This document shows positions 57,921 through 64,000 of a DNA stretch of 64,000 nt, piece after piece; position 1 is the first letter of the stretch; every line of letters starts with the position of its first letter. The DNA is from Aquimarina sp. TRL1 (lineage in GTDB: Bacteria; Bacteroidota; Bacteroidia; Flavobacteriales; Flavobacteriaceae). Position numbers and translations under genes: made by a program. The notes under the pieces are model-generated. The model was not told the origin of the DNA. It worked only from the letters and a program-made list of their open reading frames with translations, and made no database searches. The DNA lies in NCBI RefSeq assembly GCF_013365535.1, contig NZ_CP053590.1:796501-860500 (forward strand), given 5' to 3'.

Positions 57921-60272
57921 TTAGTTTTTATTGAGTATAAACTGATTTGCTTTTTGAATAAATTCCTGATTTCTCTCGTCCGTGTTCATCAAGAAGAAAT
58001 ATCCGATCACTCTTTCTAACTGCATTGTCGTCATCAGATAATTATATACAGCAGTAGCACTGGCCAACTGAGACTGTAATAAATTATTCTGGGCATCTAT
58101 TAATTGTATAATCGGAATGGCTCCCTGCTTATAAGCATTCTGGGATAATGAAAGACTTTCTTCTGCGGTTCGCTCTGCCTCTTTAGAAATTTCAATATTT
58201 GCAATTTGATTAATCACATTTAGCACCATGTCATTTAATCGTTTGTCAAGGTCCAGGGTAATGTTATCTTTCTGAATCAACAGTTGATCTTCCTGTATTT
58301 TGGCAATTTGTTTATTGATATTTCGTTCATTTCTTTGAAAAATCGGTAGAGAAATATTCAATCCTATATTGTAATAATTATCTGGTAACATTGGAAAACC
58401 TGCCGGTGGAGAAGCTCCTTCTCCCGATCGGGAGAAAGTCATATTATAATTTCCTTGTAAGGCAACCGTTGGTATCAATCTTCCCAGATTATTCAACTTA
58501 TAATTTATCTGTGTAGCATCCAGGTTATATCCCAGGTTTTTGAGCTCAGGAGAATTGGTTTTTGCTTCTTCTATTAAAAACTCTATAAATGCCGGGCGTA
58601 ATTGAGGGCTATCTAAAATTTCCTGAAATTCTTCATATCGATAATTCTTAAAGATTCCGTTGGCAATACCAGCATCCATTACATCTATTTTGGTACTCAT
58701 CGGGTTATTCATCAACTGATTGATTGCATTAAAGGCTTGCTGCAATGAGTTTCCTGCATTAATCAAACTTTGGGTATTCTGGGCCAACTGACTTTGTAAT
58801 CTCAGGACATCTGATTTTCCAGAAGCTCCGGTTTCAAAATTTTGTTGTGCTATCTGTAGGTTCTTTTTGGTCACCTGTAGGTTTTGATTCTGAATTCTTA
58901 CATTCGTTTTTAATATCAATGCATTAAAATAAGAAGCTGAAGCATTGAGAATTGCATCGAGTTCTTCTGCATTATACATCTCTTGCTGTGCTTTCTGTAA
59001 GTTTTTCTGAATTTTTATGTTGGCATTTGCTCCCTCTGAATAAATCACTTGCTCTAACCCTATATTTGCAGAGGTTGATAGTTCTGGCCGCTGTCCATTG
59101 GAAACCTTAGCCAATTCCGGGTCTACATAAGCTCCGGATGCACTCGCGACTACATTGGGCAAGAAATTACTCTTAGCCAGTTTTACATCTTGTTCACTTA
59201 GGGCAACTTCTTTTCTGGCAGCTTCTAATGATAAGTTCTTTTCTACTACCCCGTTTAATATATCTGTAATCGTATAAGATTTCTGATTAGGTCCCGGGTG
59301 AATCTCCTGAGAACCTTCTACAAAATCTACCGAAGACAACATACTATATCGCATCGGAAAACCGATTTCATCTGCTGTTCTGTAATTCACCGTTAACTTA
59401 TTCTTGTAATCGACAAAAATGGGCAGGTCTGAAGGGTTTACTCCACTGATAATTGACTCTACATTCAAGGCTATTCTCCTGAAAAACCTATCTATATTCG
59501 TCTCTGGTTGATTCGTCGCTAAAATTCCTCTTTCTACATCTACTATACTATTGGCAGAAAATGAAGGGATTTTATTTTTATTAATTGTTGTAACCAACTC
59601 TCCAAATTGAGTTTCCTGAAGGTAAAAACCGCTAATAAGATATACCGCATCAACCTCATTAAGAGAAGAAGGGGGTAATTTTCCTTCTTTGATAGGTAGT
59701 AAGGAATAGGTAGCTTCTTTATCCGAAAAATGAGTATCAAAAAGCGATTGCAATGGAAGAATCTCCGGTAAAAACTCATCCACTATAATTCCTACGTGAT
59801 CGTACTCGTACAGACTATGAAAAGCTTCCAAATCCTTCGTGTATGAAAAAGGTGTAATGAGGTACGTAATATTAGGAATTTCTGATGTTTTTTGTTCCTT
59901 TGGGAAATCAGTAAAATCACTATTCACAGAACCGAATAAAATAGTAGGTTTTGCGTATTGTTTTATTTTATTAATCACTAAGTTATTTACTACCCCAAAT
60001 GCCAAAATGATATCCGCATCTCCAGCAACCATTTTTTCATAGTTCTTCTTAGCTTCCGGAAAGTTAAACTGATTTTCTAAGGGTTGTTTAAACCGAACAG
60101 TAACATCTTGTCCTATAACTGCTGTAATTTCTTTTTTCATCTGCTGAAAAAGAACTTGTGTTCTGGCAGTTGATTTGTCTGTTAAAACTCCTATTGTAAC
60201 TGTTTTATTGGTTTGCGCATATCCAAACACCATACTGAATACAATACAGAGTAGAAGTGTTATGTGTTTCAT
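57921..60272 (-). CDS. Fusion of periplasmic substrate-binding-like domain and TolC outer-membrane channel
   Basis: Protein of 783 residues with a signal peptide (MKHITLLLCIVFSMVFGYAQ). Residues about 22-320 resemble ABC transporter periplasmic binding proteins (VTIGVLTDKSTARTQVLFQQM, DADIILAFGVVNNLV, PTILFGSVNSDF). Residues about 335-770 form a TolC-type outer-membrane efflux protein with helical repeats (AARKEVALSEQDVKLAKSNFLP, and the second copy near SPELKNLGYNLDATQINYKL). An ordinary TolC has about 420-450 residues. I infer that the extra domain senses or delivers a substrate to the pump. Gap to the adaptor gene is 13 bp. Confidence 0.85.
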   Translation of the reverse strand: MKHITLLLCIVFSMVFGYAQTNKTVTIGVLTDKSTARTQVLFQQMKKEITAVIGQDVTVRFKQPLENQFNFPEAKKNYEKMVAGDADIILAFGVVNNLVINKIKQYAKPTILFGSVNSDFTDFPKEQKTSEIPNITYLITPFSYTKDLEAFHSLYEYDHVGIIVDEFLPEILPLQSLFDTHFSDKEATYSLLPIKEGKLPPSSLNEVDAVYLISGFYLQETQFGELVTTINKNKIPSFSANSIVDVERGILATNQPETNIDRFFRRIALNVESIISGVNPSDLPIFVDYKNKLTVNYRTADEIGFPMRYSMLSSVDFVEGSQEIHPGPNQKSYTITDILNGVVEKNLSLEAARKEVALSEQDVKLAKSNFLPNVVASASGAYVDPELAKVSNGQRPELSTSANIGLEQVIYSEGANANIKIQKNLQKAQQEMYNAEELDAILNASASYFNALILKTNVRIQNQNLQVTKKNLQIAQQNFETGASGKSDVLRLQSQLAQNTQSLINAGNSLQQAFNAINQLMNNPMSTKIDVMDAGIANGIFKNYRYEEFQEILDSPQLRPAFIEFLIEEAKTNSPELKNLGYNLDATQINYKLNNLGRLIPTVALQGNYNMTFSRSGEGASPPAGFPMLPDNYYNIGLNISLPIFQRNERNINKQIAKIQEDQLLIQKDNITLDLDKRLNDMVLNVINQIANIEISKEAERTAEESLSLSQNAYKQGAIPIIQLIDAQNNLLQSQLASATAVYNYLMTTMQLERVIGYFFLMNTDERNQEFIQKANQFILNKN

Positions 60273-60286
60273 CTGAAAAATAAGTT

Positions 60287-60700
60287 CTAATTATCTTTTT
60301 GTTGTGTCTTTCTATTGTGAACACTCTTAATAATGTCTCCAAAAATACTTAGATGCTTTGCATATTGCTCTTCTGTCAAGATCCCTTTTACTTCTTTGTT
60401 TTGCTTTAGCAACAGCGTCTTTGCTTTATCCCTTATTTCTTCCTTTGTCAACGTTTTTTTATCGTCTAGTCTTGTAATTTTCACTATGTGATATAAAACA
60501 ATACTAAAATACTCTTCTTCCACCTCCATTCCAAGTTTCATGTCTTTTACTTTTTCATGAAACCATACTTGTAGATTATCTCTTTCCTGTGGAGTAAAAA
60601 TTTCTACTTTTTTGTTTTTTTCCACTGGTGCTTCCTGTGCATAAAAAGCGATAGAAAAAATTAAACAGATGAAGGTTGCGATTGGTTTTACTAATTTCAT
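60287..60700 (-). CDS. Small secreted protein of unknown function, first gene of the efflux operon
   Basis: 137 residues with a signal peptide (MKLVKPIATFICLIFSIAFYAQ). The mature part is charged and helical, with a Lys-rich C-terminus (LLLKQNKEVKGILTEEQYAKHL). The pattern ILTEEQYAKHLSIFGD recalls Spy/CpxP-like periplasmic chaperones, but I cannot confirm the family. It starts the efflux operon, 14 bp before the TolC fusion gene. Confidence 0.6.
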   Translation of the reverse strand: MKLVKPIATFICLIFSIAFYAQEAPVEKNKKVEIFTPQERDNLQVWFHEKVKDMKLGMEVEEEYFSIVLYHIVKITRLDDKKTLTKEEIRDKAKTLLLKQNKEVKGILTEEQYAKHLSIFGDIIKSVHNRKTQQKDN

Positions 60701-60903
60701 GGTTTTTTATTTTGTTTTTTAAACTTGTTATATCTGATATTACATCCCTTAAAATCAAATAACTACACACAAAAATATTATACATCAAAAGGTAGTTCCT
60801 CATTTTTTAAGGTCAAGTATTCTTTTTGACAGATCAAATGACCTTTATAACATGTGAAACCACCTTCCATATATTTTATCTTCTAAGTAAAAGGTTCCTT
60901 CCT

Positions 60904-61809
60904 TTATCTTCCAAACTTCAGTGTAGCTCTTAAGAAATACTTGTTTTCTGGCGATAAATCCAATGCTGTTTCACTATCACTATCTGTCCACTCCAGTTTA
61001 TTAGCAACAGTAATTCCTCCACTAACATTGATTTTTAGTTTTCCTCCTATTTTTGTTTCGTATTCAGGTCCTATATTAACACGAGTATAATTTAACTTAT
61101 CCAGATTCAATCCTGCTCCTGTATCGTCATAAAAGTTATAATTATTACCATTGGCTATAATTGACAGACCAACTTTTCCATTTTTTAAATGATAAAACTG
61201 AGAAATATAAGCAGGTAGGTAGGCATAGGTCCCCCAATGTCCTTTTTTATACACTAACTGTACTAATGGAATCACCATTCTTCTACCAAAACGCGTATTA
61301 TAAGACACTCCGAACCCGTATTTAAATGACCTGCTTACTTGTTTACTGACTAGAGCGGTTCCTCTAAGCATAAAATCATCAGAAGAAATTCCACTCTGAA
61401 AATCAGATGCGAAGGTAGGTTTTAATCCAATTGAATAACTCCATTGTTTTCCGATTCTATTATTCAATGCTAAATAATACGCTACAGAATAAAAGTTTCT
61501 GGATACGGAAGAAGAGGCATCTGCTTCATTAGAAAAATTAGGTTTTAAATTGGTAAACTCAACTCCATTAATTATGATTGTTTTTTTATTTTTTAAAACA
61601 TAGGGGAATTTTAAGTCTACTAAAACCTCAGAGAATCCAACTTTTCCTTCATATTGTTTTTCTTCAAAACTGGATTCTCCAAAATGTGTGTAACTAACAG
61701 TCCCAATATAAAACTCTTCCATAGGATCTTTTTGTGATCTTTCCTGACCGATAACAAGAATCGTTTGAAAAAAAAGTACTGCGGTGGTTAATAAAATCTT
61801 ATTATTCAT
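60904..61809 (-). CDS. Outer-membrane beta-barrel protein, possibly DUF6268-like
   Basis: Protein of 301 residues with a signal peptide (KILLTTAVLFFQTILVIGQ). The mature part is rich in aromatic-alternating strands (KFPYVLKNKKTIIINGVEFTNL, WSYSIGLKPTFASDFQSG, KYGFGVSYNTRFGRRMVIPL). It ends in YFLRATLKFGR, typical of outer-membrane barrels. Many members of DUF6268 have this layout, but I assign it only tentatively. Single gene. Confidence 0.7.
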   Translation of the reverse strand: MNNKILLTTAVLFFQTILVIGQERSQKDPMEEFYIGTVSYTHFGESSFEEKQYEGKVGFSEVLVDLKFPYVLKNKKTIIINGVEFTNLKPNFSNEADASSSVSRNFYSVAYYLALNNRIGKQWSYSIGLKPTFASDFQSGISSDDFMLRGTALVSKQVSRSFKYGFGVSYNTRFGRRMVIPLVQLVYKKGHWGTYAYLPAYISQFYHLKNGKVGLSIIANGNNYNFYDDTGAGLNLDKLNYTRVNIGPEYETKIGGKLKINVSGGITVANKLEWTDSDSETALDLSPENKYFLRATLKFGR

Positions 61810-62054
61810 TTTTAGTCATTTAATTTGTGGCAAATAAAAACAATATTTGCCAATTTCAATATTTGGTTTATAAATAAATTCAGCTATAAATCAACTATGT
61901 AGGACTATTATGAGTAGGTATACTCAGCAAAAAACAGGGGTATTTTATTTTTTTTTCAGAACTACATAATGGTAAGTGATTATCGGTGGGTTTTTCTTAT
62001 TTTTTTAATGTTTTTTTTGACATTTTACTATTTTCTATTTTTCCTGACTTCTTT

Positions 62055-62089
62055 TTTAAAAAGAAGAAGCCTCCATTACTTCTGGAGGC
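62055..62089 (-). terminator. Terminator downstream of the 76-residue gene
   Basis: On the minus strand the perfect 7-bp stem GCCTCCA / TGGAGGC around a 7-base loop is followed by TTCTTCTTTTT. Confidence 0.75.
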
Positions 62090-62103
62090 CTGATCAAAAT
62101 ACG

Positions 62104-62162
62104 GTGAAGGGACGTGTAATCAACTTTAGTTAGGGGGAAATTTTGGGGGAGTGTCCCTTCAC
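62104..62162. repeat. 10-bp inverted repeat with long G-rich loop
   Basis: GTGAAGGGAC at 62104-62113 pairs with its complement at 62153-62162. The 39-base loop holds two runs of five G separated by about nine bases. The loop resembles the G-rich loops of hairpins 5 and 6 of the array upstream. No T-run follows on either strand. Confidence 0.5.
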
Positions 62163-62197
62163 TGTTTGACTGCTACCTACTTTACTTTATTTACTCA

Positions 62198-62428
62198 TCA
62201 TTCATTCTGGTAGTCATTTTCTTCCGAACCTTTTCCTTCATCTTCCAAAAGGTTCTTCTCATTATCTTCATCTGCTAATAGTTTCTCTATTTTCTCTATT
62301 GTCGTAAGCTCTCTGGTTATTGACTCATTGCATCTTTTTTCACAAAAATCATATTTTCCTTTTCCTATCATTAACCAAACTACTCCTGCAATCACCAACA
62401 TTCCTATTAACAGATTTGAAGTTCTCAT
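62198..62428 (-). CDS. Small membrane protein, unknown
   Basis: 76 residues with one N-terminal membrane segment (LLIGMLVIAGVVWLMIG, residues 6-22), then a Cys pair (YDFCEKRCNES) and an acidic C-terminus. No family recognised. The segment suggests a single-pass membrane protein with its tail in the cytoplasm or periplasm. Lies between two sets of hairpins. Confidence 0.55.
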   Translation of the reverse strand: MRTSNLLIGMLVIAGVVWLMIGKGKYDFCEKRCNESITRELTTIEKIEKLLADEDNEKNLLEDEGKGSEENDYQNE

Positions 62429-62693
62429 AACTAATATTTAATAGTGGTGTTTTATTTTTTCTACACTCCAAAAATACGACACCAATCAGGCTCAAAATCT
62501 GCTTTTCTGGGTGAAGCAGACAAATCCGTACCTGAACTATCCTATAAGAACAGTCAACCGTTTTTTATCAATAGAAGTTTTATTCCACATCCTATTATGT
62601 TTCTCTTTTTGTGTTTTCTGACACATCGTATTCTATGCATATCTTTTATCCTTAATAATAAATATTCTTATATCCCTACTGACTACAAAAAAA

Positions 62694-62725
62694 TACCGGA
62701 AGCTATTTAGAATTTGCTTCCGGTA
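62694..62725 (-). terminator. Array hairpin 1
   Basis: Stem TACCGGAAGC / GCTTCCGGTA with a 12-base loop. T-run on the minus strand (ATTTTTTTG). Confidence 0.7.
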
Positions 62726-62841
62726 ATTAACCAATCCAATTATGAAAAAATATGTACGACTCGTACATGAATTTTATATTTCTTAATCATTGCTTTGTAT
62801 CCAATCCGATAATATTTCAGCAACTTGTTTTGTTTTTAAAA

Positions 62842-62877
62842 ATTACCGGAGGCGCCCTTTACTTCACCTCCGGCAAT
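62842..62877 (-). terminator. Array hairpin 2
   Basis: Stem CCGGAGG / CCTCCGG plus ATT/AAT outside. The intervening pair is G-U on the minus strand and A-C on the plus strand. T-run on the minus strand. Confidence 0.7.
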
Positions 62878-62940
62878 CAACCAATCCAATTATGAAAAAA
62901 AATGTACTACCTGTACATATGTTTTTATCTTTTTTAAAAA

Positions 62941-62978
62941 CTGCCGGAGATGCCCTTTCCCTTATTTATCTCCGGCAG
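62941..62978 (-). terminator. Array hairpin 3
   Basis: Perfect 11-bp stem CTGCCGGAGAT / ATCTCCGGCAG; the next pair is G-U on the minus strand. Followed there by TTTTT. Confidence 0.72.
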
Positions 62979-63051
62979 CTTACCAACCCAATTATGAAAT
63001 AATTACTTACCTCTTATTTTTATGTTTTTCACGGTTTTCTTTTCTTAAGAA

Positions 63052-63087
63052 ACTACCAGAGAATTCTCTTTACTACTCTCTGGTAGT
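63052..63087 (-). terminator. Array hairpin 4
   Basis: Perfect 11-bp stem ACTACCAGAGA / TCTCTGGTAGT; outer pair G-U on the minus strand. T-rich run (TTTCTT) follows on the minus strand. Confidence 0.65.
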
Positions 63088-63154
63088 CACCAACCTAATT
63101 ATTATGAAAAAAAATTACTTACTATTTTTTAATGCCCCCTCTCTACTTTAAAAA

Positions 63155-63204
63155 AAGCCACTGGAAATGTTTGTGGGGGGAATACATTGTGATTCCAGTG
63201 GCTT
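63155..63204 (-). terminator. Array hairpin 5
   Basis: Perfect 12-bp stem AAGCCACTGGAA / TTCCAGTGGCTT, long loop with GGGGGG and a possible inner ATGT/ACAT pairing. T-run on the minus strand. Confidence 0.72.
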
Positions 63205-63294
63205 ACTCACTTAATTATTATGAAAAAAATTACTTACTATTTCTTTATGCATCCCCTCTCTTTTCTTTATTACTGATTCTTTTTCTTTAAAAAC

Positions 63295-63340
63295 AATCAC
63301 CGGAGATGTTTGTGGGGGAAATACATATCCTCCGGTGATT
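63295..63340 (-). terminator. Array hairpin 6, terminator of the lipoprotein gene
   Basis: Perfect 11-bp stem AATCACCGGAG / CTCCGGTGATT, loop with GGGGG and inner ATGT/ACAT. It lies 28 bp after the lipoprotein stop codon on the minus strand and is followed by GTTTTTAAA. Confidence 0.75.
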
Positions 63341-63367
63341 TGCTAACCTAATTATTATGAAAAAAAA

Positions 63368-63997
63368 TTACTTACTCACTAACGCTTCTACAATCTCTTT
63401 CGAGAACTCTCTCGACACTGAGGTAAGCTGTTTCGGATTATCAATTTCTGTAATCATCACTGATAACAATTGCTTTTCCTTTTCTTCTTTCAGATCATAT
63501 ACCAATGTCTCGAGCACAAAGCTTCTTTTTATTGTTTTTATGACTTCTTCTGGTGTTGATTTTGTATACAGTACACTATCTCCTGATCTGAAGGGTCTAT
63601 AAAACAAAGGGTATGATTTTGTTTCATAGGTTGTTTTTACAGCTTTTTTATACTCCTTTCGATCCCTGAGTACCGTAAGAAATAAAATATCAGCTCCTCT
63701 TCGTATCAAACTATTTTTTATCCGTACAACCTCTCTATTATCTAAGTTGTTTAATCTTGATAGTTCCGGCATCACTAAATAACTCTCAAGTGCGATATAC
63801 CCTTCTTTATTTAAAGCTGTCGTGATATCTCTCTCGAACTGCTTTCTTATATCTGTATCTGTTGTTTTACTAACAACGACTACATTTTCTTTTTTCCAGT
63901 CTGTAGTTTGGCTTCTATTCCATGTCTTAGTTACATCTACCGATGAACAACTACAGTACAACAATGCGATTACACTTACCCCTGCTAACCTTAACAT
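63368..63997 (-). CDS. Lipoprotein of unknown function
   Basis: 209 residues visible, with a lipoprotein signal (MLRLAGVSVIALLYCSCSS). The gene starts three bases from the window edge, so a longer N-terminus cannot be excluded. The mature part alternates helices and strands (VVVVSKTTDTDIRKQFERDITTALNKEGY, RGADILFLTVLRD) and resembles small bacterial lipoproteins with a nucleoside-binding-like or DUF4136-like fold, which I cannot confirm. Its stop codon lies in the leader of array unit 6. Confidence 0.65.
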   Translation of the reverse strand: MLRLAGVSVIALLYCSCSSVDVTKTWNRSQTTDWKKENVVVVSKTTDTDIRKQFERDITTALNKEGYIALESYLVMPELSRLNNLDNREVVRIKNSLIRRGADILFLTVLRDRKEYKKAVKTTYETKSYPLFYRPFRSGDSVLYTKSTPEEVIKTIKRSFVLETLVYDLKEEKEKQLLSVMITEIDNPKQLTSVSREFSKEIVEALVSK

Positions 63998-64000
63998 CCC

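Larger units (their letters stand above)
62694..63374. repeat. Array of six related hairpin units upstream of the 76-residue gene
   Basis: Six units at about 98-149-bp spacing. Each has a hairpin with its own stem sequence, followed on the plus strand by AACCNANYAATTATTATGAAAAAA-like DNA with, in most copies, TTACTTAC. Read on the minus strand each unit is a conserved leader, a hairpin and a T-run, that is a rho-independent terminator. The stem sequences differ between units but pairing is kept, and several outer pairs are G-U only on the minus-strand RNA. No protein-coding explanation is convincing. Function unknown. Confidence 0.75.

Noticed and set aside
62694..63374. CRISPR array
   Set aside because: The repeated part is the flank, the hairpins differ in sequence, unit lengths vary from about 98 to 149 bp and no cas genes are present.
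62694..63374. Integron attC sites with short cassettes
   Set aside because: The units carry no cassette genes, there is no integrase nearby and each hairpin is followed by a T-run, which fits a terminator better.
63357..63602. 81-residue plus-strand frame starting MKKNYLLTN
   Set aside because: It runs antisense into the lipoprotein gene, which has a lipoprotein signal and a terminator in the right place.

Overview
The window looks like chromosomal DNA of a marine-type flavobacterium (Bacteroidota, Flavobacteriia). The signs are low GC, a TTTG / TAnnTTTG promoter instead of -35/-10, weak or absent Shine-Dalgarno sequences, a secreted protease with a type IX secretion (Por) C-terminal sorting domain, GSCFA and LemA/TPM families, and the long Bacteroidota form of phenylalanine hydroxylase. 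I saw no rRNA, tRNA, CRISPR array, insertion sequence or phage. The left edge cuts paaZ.

Layout. 1-9915 (minus strand) is a phenylacetate degradation operon: tetR, paaE, paaA, paaB, paaC, paaD, paaG, paaH, a four-helix-bundle gene, paaI, paaJ and paaZ. A perfect 30-bp palindrome overlies its promoter. 10030-15024 holds a secreted Lys-C-like protease, phenylalanine hydroxylase and a lipoprotein of unknown function. 15088-27654 is mostly housekeeping: GSCFA protein, alaS, M23 peptidase, CapA-like protein, MerR regulator, LemA, two TPM proteins, der, a choice-of-anchor-I lipoprotein and era. 27854-33741 is a tight seven-gene signalling operon: CheY-like receiver, H-NOX, PAS histidine kinase, FIST (NosP-like) sensor, second histidine kinase, Hpt and LytTR regulator. 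It is probably a nitric-oxide-responsive phosphorelay with two different kinds of haem sensor.

33758-48075 looks like an exopolysaccharide locus: a very long TPR plus outer-membrane-barrel protein, two small STAS proteins, a flippase, a GT4 glycosyltransferase, a membrane-anchored glycoside hydrolase, an Ig-like protein, a very large multi-spanning membrane protein and a GT2 polyprenyl-phosphate glycosyltransferase. 48160-53676 has an AGCS symporter, a TrmH-type methyltransferase, an S41 peptidase and an outer-membrane protein. 53677-60700 is an RND efflux operon whose TolC component is fused to a periplasmic substrate-binding-like domain. 60904-63997 encodes an outer-membrane barrel, a tiny membrane protein and a lipoprotein; between the last two lies an array of six related terminator-like hairpins.

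How the genes fit together: PaaABCE with PaaD form and mature the ring 1,2-epoxidase, PaaG isomerises the epoxide, the PaaZ hydrolase opens the ring, and PaaH and PaaJ finish the beta-oxidation-like steps. PaaI rescues trapped CoA and the TetR protein is the likely CoA-ester sensor. Phenylacetate-CoA ligase (PaaK) is not in the window. The parts most worth a second look are the dual-sensor relay (27.8-33.7 kb), the hairpin array (62.7-63.4 kb), the four-helix-bundle gene inside the paa operon and the sensor-TolC fusion.
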